Part shown: positions 40,607 to 49,609 of the stretch, piece by piece
Layout: each line of letters starts with the position of its first letter
How positions within the stretch are numbered: position 1 is the first letter of the stretch
NCBI RefSeq assembly: GCF_900149695.1
Contig: NZ_LT703003.1
Location: 1,178,001 to 1,242,000 of the forward strand
Length of the DNA: 64,000 nt
Direction of reading: 5' to 3'
Source: Anderseniella sp. Alg231-50
Lineage (GTDB): Bacteria > Pseudomonadota > Alphaproteobacteria > Rhizobiales > Aestuariivirgaceae
The notes under the pieces: generated by a model
Told to the model about the DNA's origin: nothing
Databases searched by the model: none
What the model saw: the letters and a program-made list of their open reading frames with translations, nothing else
Position numbers and translations under genes: made by a program

Positions 40607-43203
40607 TACAGGCCCTTGAGCAGGCGGTCGATATAGTCCAGTTCCAGTTTCGGCCGCCCGGCCTCATTGGCGCGCGAGCGCAGAGCATCCAGGATTCGCC
40701 TGGCGCGCTCCACTTCGGCTTCCTGGGGCACCATGTTGTCGCGCTGGCCGTATTCTTCTCCTTGCGAGGGCAGCGGCCTGCCCAGGGGATCGCGCTGCTC
40801 GCCGCGGCCTTCACCGTGGCGACCGACATTGCCTTCGTTGCCGGTGCCCTGCTGCATCAGTTGCTGGGCCATGTTGCGTGCGCCCTCGCGAAGTCCGCGC
40901 ATGGCTTCGCCCTGGCTGCCCAGCGCCTCATCACGCTGGCCCTGGCCCAATTCACCGGCTGCCTCGCCCATTTGCTGTTCGGCCCGTCCCAGACCGTCAG
41001 GTGACTGCAGGCCCTGCTGCTGCATCTGTTCCATGAGGCGTTCAAGCATTTTGCCCAGATCGCCCTGCTGTTGCGACAGCTGGCCGTTGCCGGGCACTTG
41101 CTGTTCGGACTGGCCACGCCCGCCCGGTTCCTGGCCCTGCTCGCCCTGCTGCTGGGACTGGTTCTGGTCGCCCGAACGCTGCTGGCCGTTTTGCGGCATC
41201 TGGAAGGTCTGGTCCATCAGCTGCTGCTGGCGGCGCATCATCTCGGACAGCTGGTCGAGCATTTTCGCCATCGGCGATGTGCGCTGCGGATTGGCCTGGC
41301 GCCGGCCGGGCTGCAGGTTCTGGAGGATGTTTTCCAGTTCGGACAGCATTTGCTGTGCGGCATCGCGCGCGCCCGACTTGGCGAGATTCTCGATCATGTC
41401 CATCATGCGCTGCAGGTCCTGCGAACGCACTTCCTGCTGGGCGCGGTTTTGCTGCTGCTGGTTCTGCGCCTGCGGATTGTTGCGCTGGTTTTCCTGCATC
41501 TGCTGCTGCATGGCCTGCAGGTACTCGTTCATGGCTTCGCGCAACTGCTTCATCAGGTCTGCGATTTTTTCTTCCGGCGCGCCTTCCGCCAGGGCTTTTT
41601 CAAGTTCTTTCTTGATCGCCTGCAGCTTTTTCAGCGAGTCATGCAGATTGCCGCTTTCTATGGTCAGTGCAATTTCCCAGAGAGTGTCGGCAACCTGTTG
41701 GGATTCTTCATGGGTGCGTGCGCGGTACAGCTTGGCCGCCGCATGCCGGATCCCGAGATAGACGCCTGACTTCTCGACCACGCCTTTCGGCCATACCAGG
41801 ATGGCGGACAGTGCGCGTACGACGTCACGCTGATTGTCCGGCTGGAAGAAGATATTCTTGCGCTGCTCGACCAGGGCCTGGGCAAGCGGCTTGGAAAACT
41901 GGCGTTCCGGCAAGGCAAGCTTCACCACATCACTGCGGCCGGACTGGCCTGCCTGATCCATGCCCTCGATGACAATTTCAACCGGCAAACCCGCCCAGGG
42001 ATGCGCTGTCAGGTCCTGGAAGCTCTTGCCTTCGGCCTGCCTGGGATTGACCTTGCGCATCGAAATGGCGAATTCCGGTGCTTGCGACAGGAACGGACTG
42101 TCAATATCGATCTTGTCGACATCCAGGCCGTCTCGCCTCAGTGAAACCTTGCCGGACAAAGACGTCACACCATAATCGTCTGCCACTTTCCACGGCAGCG
42201 AGAATGCACCGGACGGGGTGATCTGTATCTGCTCGGGTACGGTCACGACAGGCGGCAGGTCGGGGATGACGTTTACGGTCCACATGCCCAACTCACGGCC
42301 TGCTCCGCTAACGGATACAATTGCTGATTTCTGGACTTTTGTGCGCAACTCCTGTGTCGCAGACGGAGGTGCCGCTTTCTTGTCTGCCGCGTCGGCCCTG
42401 GGTGTTTGGGCTTCAAGAGTGTCAAAGACGGCAGGTGCTCCGGTGGTTGCTGCGGGATCAGACAGGGTAACCTTGAGATCGTCCGCACCGTTGAGCCGGA
42501 CCACCAGTTCTGAGCCTTGCGGAACAGAAATCACCGCGACTTCGCTGGCACCTGAAGCAGCCTGCGCACGGCGTGTCAGCAGGACAGGCGGCTTGGCGGT
42601 GTAGGAAGGCGGATTGAGCCACGCATCCATTGCTATTGCGTTGACAGGAGCCGGCGCGGTCACGGCAACAGCTTCTGCAACTTTCTCGCGCCAGGTACCT
42701 GCGGTCAGGACGCCTGCCGCGATCAATGCAATCGCCAGTGCGTTGCGCAGGGCGTTCTGATCGATGCGCGGCAATGGTGATCGCGGCGCCCCGGCCTTCA
42801 GATCATGCAATTGTTTCGCCATGCGCTGACGGTGGGCTCGCCACAGTGCTTTCTGTTCAGAACTGGCAGAAGGCTCATCAGCCAGGGTGTCGGTCCAGCC
42901 AGAGGCCGGGCGGTGCTTTTTGCCCGACCTGCGTTCAATGCGTGAAAGGGCTGCTGCTTGCGAAGGCCAGGACAGGCTGCCCAGGCTTTTCAATGAGTAT
43001 AAAAACCCTGCACCGGCTGCGCCAAACAGGGTCAATTTCAACCAGACAGGCAACAGGTTCAGTACGCCGGACAACACGCACAGCAGCACAATTCCTGCAA
43101 TCATCATTGCGGGAAAAAGCCGCTCCAGCAGCCGTTCCCAAAAGATCGAGACCTTGGCCAGCGAGAGCTTGCGGGCAATTATCTGTGCCGGATCAAATTT
43201 CAT
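40603..43203 (-). CDS. TIGR02302 family protein (DUF4175), Gln/Met-rich C-terminus
   Basis: An 866-residue alphaproteobacterial protein. Two N-terminal membrane helices (about 30-85) and another near 150-170 precede a large, probably periplasmic region. The last 300 residues form a low-complexity helical segment very rich in Gln, Met, Gly and Glu (runs such as QAMQQQMQENQRNNPQAQNQ). The family is named for this composition and has no known function. It follows lysA on the same strand with a 102-nt gap. Its TAG stop is provided by a palindromic repeat. Confidence 0.9.
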   Translation of the reverse strand: MKFDPAQIIARKLSLAKVSIFWERLLERLFPAMMIAGIVLLCVLSGVLNLLPVWLKLTLFGAAGAGFLYSLKSLGSLSWPSQAAALSRIERRSGKKHRPASGWTDTLADEPSASSEQKALWRAHRQRMAKQLHDLKAGAPRSPLPRIDQNALRNALAIALIAAGVLTAGTWREKVAEAVAVTAPAPVNAIAMDAWLNPPSYTAKPPVLLTRRAQAASGASEVAVISVPQGSELVVRLNGADDLKVTLSDPAATTGAPAVFDTLEAQTPRADAADKKAAPPSATQELRTKVQKSAIVSVSGAGRELGMWTVNVIPDLPPVVTVPEQIQITPSGAFSLPWKVADDYGVTSLSGKVSLRRDGLDVDKIDIDSPFLSQAPEFAISMRKVNPRQAEGKSFQDLTAHPWAGLPVEIVIEGMDQAGQSGRSDVVKLALPERQFSKPLAQALVEQRKNIFFQPDNQRDVVRALSAILVWPKGVVEKSGVYLGIRHAAAKLYRARTHEESQQVADTLWEIALTIESGNLHDSLKKLQAIKKELEKALAEGAPEEKIADLMKQLREAMNEYLQAMQQQMQENQRNNPQAQNQQQQNRAQQEVRSQDLQRMMDMIENLAKSGARDAAQQMLSELENILQNLQPGRRQANPQRTSPMAKMLDQLSEMMRRQQQLMDQTFQMPQNGQQRSGDQNQSQQQGEQGQEPGGRGQSEQQVPGNGQLSQQQGDLGKMLERLMEQMQQQGLQSPDGLGRAEQQMGEAAGELGQGQRDEALGSQGEAMRGLREGARNMAQQLMQQGTGNEGNVGRHGEGRGEQRDPLGRPLPSQGEEYGQRDNMVPQEAEVERARRILDALRSRANEAGRPKLELDYIDRLLKGLY

Positions 43204-43305
43204 TGCCTGATCATTCTAGCATAACAAGGCGAAAGCAAGGGCCGTTATTGGCCAATTGGCACTGCGGTAAACGCAAAAGTGATCAGTGCGGATTGCGAGC
43301 CGGGA

Positions 43306-44574
43306 TTATTGCTGCCATCCGGCAAGCCTGTCCATGCCGATCAATGCTTCGTAGGATTGCCGGGGCCGGACAATGGCAAACCGCTCGCCATTGACCAGGA
43401 CTTCCGGCACCAGCAACCTTGAATTATAGGTTCCGGCCTGTACGGCACCGTAGGCACCGGCCGTCATGACCGCAATCAGGTCACCGGCCTTCACCGGGGG
43501 CATCTGACGGTTCTGGGCGAGATAGTCGCCGGATTCACATACGGGGCCCACCACATCGGCGATTGATGTCGCACCTGACTGGTCCGGTTCTGCAACGGTG
43601 ATGATGTCATGCCAGGCATCATACAGTGTCGGCCTGATCAGATCGTTCATCGCCGCGTCCACGATGATGAACTTCTTGCCTTCTTCCTCTTTCACGTGAA
43701 TGACGCGAGTGACCAGAATACCGGCATTGCCGGCAATCATGCGGCCGGGCTCCATGACAAACTTGCAGTCAAGATGGCCCAGGGTGTCACGCACGACGGA
43801 AGCATACTCGTCCGGATGCGGCGGTACGTCATTGGTGCCGCGATAGGGGACGCCCAGGCCGCCGCCGAAATCAATGTGGGTGATGGTATGGCCATCTTCG
43901 CGCAGTTGCTGCACCAGTTCACCCAGCAGGGTGTAGGCTTCGTGATAAGGCTCAAGGGTTGTGATCTGGGATCCGATATGTACATCGACGCCACTGATCC
44001 GCAGGCCCGGCAACGATGCCGCGCGGGCATAGATTTCCCGTGCCCGGCTCATGGAGATGCCGAACTTGTTTTCCGATTTGCCAGTGGTTATTTTTGCGTG
44101 GGTCTTGGCATCAACATCCGGGTTTACCCTGATGGAGATGGTTGCCGTTTCGCCCAGGCGACGGGCAACTTCAGACAAAAGCTCCAGCTCGGGTTCACTT
44201 TCGACATTGAAGCAGGCAATCCCCTCACGCAACGCATAGGACATTTCTGCTGCGGTTTTGCCAACGCCGGAAAAAACGATCTTGCGGGCCGGCACGCCGG
44301 CGGCACGGGCACGGCGCAATTCGCCTTCCGACACCACGTCCATGCCGGCACCAAGGTCTGCAAGCGTCTTGATCACGGCCTGGTTGGAGTTTGCCTTCAT
44401 GGCATAGCAGATGGTCAGGTCGAGGTCGTGAAAAGCCGCCTTCAGGACTTCAAGATGCCGGGTGAGCGTTGCCGTCGAATAGCAGTAAAACGGGGTTTCC
44501 ACGTCCTCAGCCAGTTCGGCCAGATCAATGTCTTCCGCGTGAAGGGTGCCGTTTCGATAGGAAAAATGATGCAT
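43306..44574 (-). CDS. lysA: Diaminopimelate decarboxylase
   Basis: LysA catalyses the last step of lysine synthesis, decarboxylating meso-diaminopimelate. A PLP barrel enzyme: the cofactor Lys60 is in CYAMKANSN, HIGSQI and FGGGLGVPY bind the phosphate, and CESGDYLA supplies the active-site Cys from the partner subunit. ATG 44574 is used; an in-frame TTG/ATG five codons earlier is possible. lptM lies just upstream on the same strand, as in many proteobacteria. Confidence 0.95.
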   Translation of the reverse strand: MHHFSYRNGTLHAEDIDLAELAEDVETPFYCYSTATLTRHLEVLKAAFHDLDLTICYAMKANSNQAVIKTLADLGAGMDVVSEGELRRARAAGVPARKIVFSGVGKTAAEMSYALREGIACFNVESEPELELLSEVARRLGETATISIRVNPDVDAKTHAKITTGKSENKFGISMSRAREIYARAASLPGLRISGVDVHIGSQITTLEPYHEAYTLLGELVQQLREDGHTITHIDFGGGLGVPYRGTNDVPPHPDEYASVVRDTLGHLDCKFVMEPGRMIAGNAGILVTRVIHVKEEEGKKFIIVDAAMNDLIRPTLYDAWHDIITVAEPDQSGATSIADVVGPVCESGDYLAQNRQMPPVKAGDLIAVMTAGAYGAVQAGTYNSRLLVPEVLVNGERFAIVRPRQSYEALIGMDRLAGWQQ

Positions 44575-44704
44575 GGAACAACCGGTCAAACTGCTGGATC
44601 AAAAAGTGTGGGGGCAACATCGTGCGCTCGTCCGAATGCATGTCGCCCTACATATGTGTCATGGCTGGAGAAACCGCATGAACACGAATGATGGGGTCCG
44701 ATGT

Positions 44705-44854
44705 TCAGTTCGGTTTTATTAGCGGGTCAATGGCGGCAGGCTCATCCGGATCGGGAGCTGCAACACCGGGCGGTGGTTCCAATGGACCGCGGATACCGCA
44801 TGCCGACAGCGAAATTGCCAGCAGGGCAAGAACGATAAGTTTGCGCAGTTCCAT
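44705..44854 (-). CDS. lptM: LPS-assembly small lipoprotein LptM
   Basis: A 49-residue lipoprotein. The N-terminus MELRKLIVLALLAISLSAC is a lipoprotein signal with lipobox LSAC. The mature start CGIRGPLEPPP matches the LptM (YifL) family motif CGLKGPLYxP, which helps the LptD outer-membrane translocon form correct disulfides. The rest is a short Pro/Asp-rich tail. Its position directly upstream of lysA is the classical location. The gene is short enough to be missed by length cut-offs. Confidence 0.88.
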   Translation of the reverse strand: MELRKLIVLALLAISLSACGIRGPLEPPPGVAAPDPDEPAAIDPLIKPN

Positions 44855-44950
44855 GGATCCGATTCCAGACGATATTTCTTTCAGTTCGTTTCTTGTACCC
44901 TAAACCGGGGGTACAGGCAAAGCGGCAAGTTGCTCTGAAACCTCATAAGT

Positions 44951-44999
44951 GGTCAGGTTTATGATTTCTGGCGATTACACCCAAAATCATCCCGGTCTA
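44951..44999 (-). repeat. Composite palindromic repeat, copy 3 (module 1)
   Basis: GGTCAGGTTTATGATTT and AAATCATCCCGGTC are imperfect arms matching module 1 of the copy at 57404-57454. The right end supplies CTA, the TAG stop of the unknown membrane protein gene (44999-44997). Confidence 0.6.
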
Positions 45000-45623
45000 A
45001 TCCCCCAGTTTTGCGGTAACCGTCTGTACTTTGATCCAATAGCGTGGATTGCGGGGTTCGGGCTGGTTGGGGAAGGTGACAATCTGCTCGCCCTGGTAGT
45101 TTCCAGCGGGTTTCAGCTGTATCGGGTCAAAGCCGACCGTGCGTGTGCCGATCACGGTGCAATTGGCGTTGAGTTTGCCAGGGTCGATATCGGCCTGCAC
45201 CACATCATAAAATACCGGGCAGGAATACAATGTGACCTGCAGGGTCAGGCTGGTGACCGTGAATTCCGTCGAGCGGTTGGTGAGCAGTGTCCGCAACTGC
45301 CATTTGAACAGGTCAGCTTCAACACGCTCCCTGCCGGCGCTGTCAAAAACAGTCCGGCTCGGATTGGTCAAACTTGTCTTGCCGATAGCGATGTCGGTTG
45401 ATTTCACCGCGCCAAAGGTCACGCTTTCCTGCTTGCGCACCTCGGAGAACCGGTCAGCGGTTTTGATATCTGCTTCGATATCCCGCTGGGTGAGCGTGAA
45501 TATCAGCATGAACACGCCAAACACAATGGTGGAGAATGCCAGCAGGCCACGCCGCCACACCGTATTGGTGACAAACAGCCAGATTACAGCGATCAGCAGC
45601 AGATAAATTATCAGCCAGCGCAT
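44997..45623 (-). CDS. Uncharacterised two-helix membrane protein
   Basis: A 208-residue protein I do not recognise. Two N-terminal membrane helices (about 3-19 and 27-46) are followed by a roughly 160-residue soluble domain with ESVTFGAVKSTDIAIGKTSL and, near the end, NPRYWIKVQTVTAKLGD. Repeated statements of beta-type sequence (TVTSLTLQVTLYSCPV) suggest an immunoglobulin-like or beta-sandwich fold, as a guess. It shares a divergent promoter region with the phosphoesterase gene. Together they separate argH from lptM-lysA, so they look like an insertion. Confidence 0.75.
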   Translation of the reverse strand: MRWLIIYLLLIAVIWLFVTNTVWRRGLLAFSTIVFGVFMLIFTLTQRDIEADIKTADRFSEVRKQESVTFGAVKSTDIAIGKTSLTNPSRTVFDSAGRERVEADLFKWQLRTLLTNRSTEFTVTSLTLQVTLYSCPVFYDVVQADIDPGKLNANCTVIGTRTVGFDPIQLKPAGNYQGEQIVTFPNQPEPRNPRYWIKVQTVTAKLGD

Positions 45624-45679
45624 GCGTTACCTCTTTCCCGGCAAATAAGTTGCTGCTCGGTACCAATCACTTAATCACT

Positions 45680-45691
45680 TACCGTTCGGTA
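45680..45691. promoter_or_regulatory. 12-bp palindrome, possible TetR-type operator
   Basis: TACCGTTCGGTA is a perfect 12-bp palindrome of the ACCG-NN-CGGT type used by several TetR-family repressors. It lies midway in the 174-nt divergent gap between the unknown membrane protein and the phosphoesterase. No TetR gene is in the window. Confidence 0.35.
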
Positions 45692-45797
45692 TGCAATTCA
45701 TGTAAAGTGCGGCCAAACATCCTTCATGGCGAACATGTTTGAAAACCCGTCATTGATGATATCTTTGTGATAACGGGTATTTTGGGGTTTCTGGATT

Positions 45798-46721
45798 GTG
45801 AGAATGATTTCACGAAGGCAATTCCTCAGGCTTGTGGGAGGCGGTTTCATAGCTTCGGCCGCCTTGAGCACCTATGCATTTGCAATTGAGCCAATGTACC
45901 GGCTGCGTCTCGCGACATACAGGTTTACACCGCCAAACTGGTCTGCCGGGCTGAAACTGCGGGTGGCACTGATTGCCGATATCCATGCCTGCAAACCCTG
46001 GATGACCATCGAGCGCATCGAGGAGATTGTTGCAAGGACGAACGATCTCAGACCCGACGTAATCCTGCTGCTGGGGGACTACAGTGCCGGCATGCGCCTG
46101 GTGACGGAGTACGTGCATTCCAGTGCGTGGGCACCGGTCCTGGGTAAGCTGAAAGCGTCTTTGGGGGTTTACTCCGTTCTGGGAAATCATGACTGGTGGG
46201 AGGACAAAAGCGCGCAACGCGCCGGTCACGGGCCCACTTTCGGCCAGCTCGCCTTGCAAGGGCAAGGAATTCCGGTTCTGGAAAATGACGCCGTCAGGCT
46301 CCTTAAGGACGACAAGGCCTTCTGGATCGCCGGCCTGGGAGATCAACTGGCTTTGCTGCCACATAAAAAATATGGCCGGCATCACTGGCAGGGAATGGAT
46401 GATCTTGAGGGCACCCTGGCCAAGGTAACCGACACCGCGCCGGTATTGCTGATGGCGCACGAGCCGGACGTTTTCCCCACTGTTCCGGATCGCGTATCTG
46501 TCACAATGTCAGGCCACACTCACGGCGGGCAGGTTCGGCTGTTCGGTTATTCACCTGTGGTGCCGTCGCGGTACAAGAACCGTTATGCCTATGGCCATGT
46601 TGTTGAAAATGGCCGCCACCTGGTCGTTTCCGGCGGGCTCGGGTGCTCAATTGCACCGGTACGATTTGGTTCTCCGCCCGAGATCGTCATGCTGGAGCTG
46701 GGTGAGAGCGCCGCAGTGTGA
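45798..46721 (+). CDS. Metallophosphoesterase with twin-arginine signal
   Basis: An exported calcineurin-like phosphoesterase of the YkuE/YaeI type. The twin-arginine motif SRRQFLRLVGGG is followed by a hydrophobic stretch. Metal ligands are in ADIHACKP, LLLGDYSAG, LGNHDWWEDKS, MAHEPD and SGHTHGGQ. At 307 residues the length is usual. YkuE-like members hydrolyse lipid head groups or cyclic nucleotides; the substrate here is unknown. The start may be GTG 45798 or ATG 45804. It converges with argH, and the two stop codons lie in one hairpin. Confidence 0.88.
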   Translation: MRMISRRQFLRLVGGGFIASAALSTYAFAIEPMYRLRLATYRFTPPNWSAGLKLRVALIADIHACKPWMTIERIEEIVARTNDLRPDVILLLGDYSAGMRLVTEYVHSSAWAPVLGKLKASLGVYSVLGNHDWWEDKSAQRAGHGPTFGQLALQGQGIPVLENDAVRLLKDDKAFWIAGLGDQLALLPHKKYGRHHWQGMDDLEGTLAKVTDTAPVLLMAHEPDVFPTVPDRVSVTMSGHTHGGQVRLFGYSPVVPSRYKNRYAYGHVVENGRHLVVSGGLGCSIAPVRFGSPPEIVMLELGESAAV

Positions 46722-46741
46722 CCGGCAGGCCCAGCCGGTCA
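46719..46741. terminator. Hairpin spanning both stop codons of convergent genes
   Basis: TGACCGGC and GCCGGTCA form a perfect 8-bp stem with a 7-nt loop. The outer TGA on each strand is the stop codon of the phosphoesterase (+) and of argH (-). No T-run follows, so termination strength is uncertain. Confidence 0.5.
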
Positions 46742-48118
46742 GGCCAGGATTTTCAACCAGCGCTTGGCCTCGCGCCTTACGTTTGCCGGTGCCGTGCCGC
46801 CGAAACTCTTGCGAGAACCCGCAGATGCACCCGGCGTCAGGACCTTGAATACATCTGAAGTCATGCGCTGTTCTACTGCCTGCATGTCCTGAAGGCTCAG
46901 TTCGTCCAGCGCCACACCGCGTTTTTCCGCCATCGCAACCAGCGTGCCGGTGACATGATGGGCATCCCGGAAAGGCATGGCGAGAACCCGAACCAGCCAG
47001 TCGGCAAGATCGGTTGCGGTTGAATATCCGGAACCGGCAGCGTCTGCGAGCCTGGCGGTCACAGGTTCCATGTCTGACGCCATGCCGGTCATGGCGGCAA
47101 TTGCCAGCGAAAGTGCGTCAATGGCGTCGAAAGCCGGTTCCTTGTCTTCCTGCATGTCCTTGGAATACGCCAGCGGCAGGCCCTTCATGACCAGCAGGAG
47201 GCTGGTGAATGCGCCCAGAATGCGGCCCGGTTTGGCGCGAATGAGTTCGGCTGCATCGGGGTTCTTCTTTTGCGGCATGATGGATGAACCGGTGGTGAAG
47301 CGGTCCGACAGTCTGATAAAGCCGAACTGCGGTGTCGACCAGATAACCAGCTCCTCGGCAAATCGCGACAGGTGCATGGCGCAGATCGAGGCCGCGGCAA
47401 GGGTTTCCAGCACAAAATCACGGTCTGCCACACTGTCGAGCGAGTTGCGTGTCGGGCGGTCAAACCCGAGCGCCTTTGCGGTCATGGCCCGATCAATCGG
47501 AAACGATGTGCCTGCCAGTGCCGCTGCGCCGAGCGGGCTTTCGTTCATTCTCCTGCGGGCGTCGGCGAACCGTGAGCGGTCACGCGCAATCATCTCCACA
47601 TAGGCCAGCAGGTGATGACCGAAAGTGACCGGTTGCGCGGTCTGCAGGTGGGTGAAGCCCGGCATCACGGCATCGGCGTGGGCCAGCGCCTTTTCGGCAA
47701 GTGCGCGCTGCAGGCCCGACAGCTGCTCATCGAACATGTCCATGCAGTCACGGACATAAAGCTTGAAATCCGTCGCCACCTGGTCATTGCGCGAGCGCGC
47801 CGTGTGCAGCCTGCCGGCAGCATCGCCAATGCGGTCCTTCAGGGCGGCTTCCACGTTCATGTGAATGTCTTCGAGCGCTGCGGAGAACGTAAACCGGCCC
47901 GCTTCAATATCCTTGCCGATGGCCTTGAGCCCGCGCACGATGTCACGGACATCTGATTTGGCAATGATGCCGCATTCCCCCAACATGGTGGCATGGGCTA
48001 TCGATCCTGCGATATCCTGTGCAAAAAGACGTTGATCAAAGCTGATCGAGGCATTGATCTTTTCCATTATCTCATCGGGACCGGTGTTGAACCTGCCGCC
48101 CCACATCTTATTTGTCAT
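46739..48118 (-). CDS. argH: Argininosuccinate lyase
   Basis: ArgH cleaves argininosuccinate to arginine and fumarate. The 459-residue protein carries the fumarase/aspartase-superfamily signature [12 protein letters not shown], plus [20 protein letters not shown] at the N-terminus and [17 protein letters not shown]. It is divergent from tlpA, an arrangement common in Hyphomicrobiales. Normally lptM and lysA follow directly; here two extra genes intervene. Confidence 0.96.
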   Translation of the reverse strand: MTNKMWGGRFNTGPDEIMEKINASISFDQRLFAQDIAGSIAHATMLGECGIIAKSDVRDIVRGLKAIGKDIEAGRFTFSAALEDIHMNVEAALKDRIGDAAGRLHTARSRNDQVATDFKLYVRDCMDMFDEQLSGLQRALAEKALAHADAVMPGFTHLQTAQPVTFGHHLLAYVEMIARDRSRFADARRRMNESPLGAAALAGTSFPIDRAMTAKALGFDRPTRNSLDSVADRDFVLETLAAASICAMHLSRFAEELVIWSTPQFGFIRLSDRFTTGSSIMPQKKNPDAAELIRAKPGRILGAFTSLLLVMKGLPLAYSKDMQEDKEPAFDAIDALSLAIAAMTGMASDMEPVTARLADAAGSGYSTATDLADWLVRVLAMPFRDAHHVTGTLVAMAEKRGVALDELSLQDMQAVEQRMTSDVFKVLTPGASAGSRKSFGGTAPANVRREAKRWLKILA

Positions 48119-48169
48119 CTATGACCTGCCATCAGTTTGCATGTTCAAAAACCCAGAGCCCGGAAAACC

Positions 48170-48850
48170 ATGACCAGTAACAACCCCAAGCCGCAATCTT
48201 CATCATCACGCAGCAAGATGCTCGGCGTTGTCGCGGCCGGTCTTGCTGTTGCCGTAGCCGGGGTTTACGCGATGTTGGGCAGCAATGGCAATGAAGAGGT
48301 TAGCCAAAAAGCTGTCGCGGTGACTGCGCCAGCCGCGCCGGGCAGCGCACCGTCGCAACTGGACAAGTCCCTGTCCGCCGGTGCAATGGCGGCATTTGTG
48401 TTCAAGAAAGACCGGCCCGAGGTCGTGACCGGCGAGTTCAAGGATGCCGACGGCAACACAATCGACATGAGCAACTGGAAAGGCCGGGTTGCGCTGGTCA
48501 ACCTGTGGGCGACCTGGTGCGGGCCGTGCCGTGCAGAAATGCCCCACCTGGCCAAGCTCCAGGAACTTTACGGCAGCGATCAGTTTGAAGTCGTGGCGCT
48601 CAGCGTTGATCTGAAAGGTGCAGAAGCGTCATCTGCATTCCTGAAGGAGATCAAGGCCGACAATCTTGCGCTTTATGTCGACCAGACTACCAAGGCGATG
48701 AAAAAACTGGGTGCGTACGGATTGCCCCTGACGGTCCTGGTTGATCGTGACGGCAGGGAAATCGGCCGCTTGCTCGGCCCGGCTGACTGGGCGGGAGAAG
48801 AAGCCAAGCGGTTGATAGAAGCAGCGATTGCGGAAAATCCGCAATCCTGA
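48170..48850 (+). CDS. TlpA-family thiol:disulfide oxidoreductase
   Basis: A membrane-anchored periplasmic thioredoxin. One N-terminal membrane helix (MLGVVAAGLAVAVAGVYAML) is followed by a thioredoxin domain with NLWATWCGPCRAEMPHL (active site WCGPC) and the cis-Pro loop YGLPLTVLVDRDG. TlpA reduces cytochrome oxidase assembly factors. It is divergent from argH. The stop codon overlaps the first base pairs of a palindromic repeat that fills the gap to the next gene. Confidence 0.9.
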   Translation: MTSNNPKPQSSSSRSKMLGVVAAGLAVAVAGVYAMLGSNGNEEVSQKAVAVTAPAAPGSAPSQLDKSLSAGAMAAFVFKKDRPEVVTGEFKDADGNTIDMSNWKGRVALVNLWATWCGPCRAEMPHLAKLQELYGSDQFEVVALSVDLKGAEASSAFLKEIKADNLALYVDQTTKAMKKLGAYGLPLTVLVDRDGREIGRLLGPADWAGEEAKRLIEAAIAENPQS

Positions 48851-48909
48851 TCATCTCCAGAGTGCCAGAAACACGTTATCGGTTCAATTGAACCCCTGTG
48901 CCGTCCTAG
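48849..48909 (+). repeat. Composite palindromic repeat, copy 4 (module 2)
   Basis: GATCATCTCCAGAGTGCCAGA...GGTTCAATTGAACC...CTAG aligns with 50693-50753. It exactly fills the space between two convergent genes: its left end overlaps the TGA of the tlpA-like gene and its CTAG contains the TAG of the membrane protein on the other strand. Confidence 0.75.
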
Positions 48910-49544
48910 CGGGGTTGTTGTGCGAGCCAGCCATGCGCTGCGTCCAGGTTTTGCAGGCGGCGCCAGCCGAGCGGCGTTTCAACCGCAACCGTGCCGTCTT
49001 CCAGCGTCATGGCCAGATGCCCGTCAATATTGAATTCATCTATGGCAAGCGGCCATCCGCGCGGATCAGACGTATCCGGAATGATCGGGGCCGGCGGTGG
49101 AGCGTAGGGTGCGGGTTCAAACGCCTTTTGCGCAGATGCCTCATCCGCCCCGGCGCTCTGGTCTTCAGTGCCATCGGGTTCAGGCGCCGCCGCTTCGCCA
49201 TCCGCATCCGGTATCGGTTTCATTGGCGGCAGATCGTCATCACCGGTCGGGGCGACCATCATCGCACTGCCTGCAACCGGACTGCTGTCCAACAGTTTTG
49301 CCGTGTTATTGGCGGTTATGATCATCGCCTTCGCCATCGTCGCATTGATGACGCACAGCAGGCCGAGAGTAAGCGTTGCAGCACCACCGGCCATCAACGG
49401 TCCGCCGGCAGCGACGCCGAAATCACTCTGCATCAAAAGATAAACGCCGTAACCCAGAAGACCGCCGCCACCGAGCACGGCCAGCCATCCCAACGCCCCC
49501 ACAAGACCGGCGATACCGCGGCCGGTTGTCACTTCTTCAGACAT
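48906..49544 (-). CDS. Uncharacterised membrane protein
   Basis: A 212-residue protein not recognised as a known family. Two hydrophobic Gly/Ala/Leu-rich helices (about 10-36 and 44-70) are followed by a Pro/Asp/Ala-rich spacer (about 95-155) and a small C-terminal module (WPLAIDEFNIDGHLAMTLED...LGWRRLQNLDAAHGWL). The C-terminal module would be exposed. ATG 49544 is preceded by GGGGG about 7 nt upstream. Its TAG stop lies within a palindromic repeat. Confidence 0.75.
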   Translation of the reverse strand: MSEEVTTGRGIAGLVGALGWLAVLGGGGLLGYGVYLLMQSDFGVAAGGPLMAGGAATLTLGLLCVINATMAKAMIITANNTAKLLDSSPVAGSAMMVAPTGDDDLPPMKPIPDADGEAAAPEPDGTEDQSAGADEASAQKAFEPAPYAPPPAPIIPDTSDPRGWPLAIDEFNIDGHLAMTLEDGTVAVETPLGWRRLQNLDAAHGWLAQQPR

Positions 49545-49609
49545 ATATGTACCCCCGTACCAAATCCCTCACAGCCAGTTGACCACAAAACTGCCTTTTG
49601 GGCAATTCG

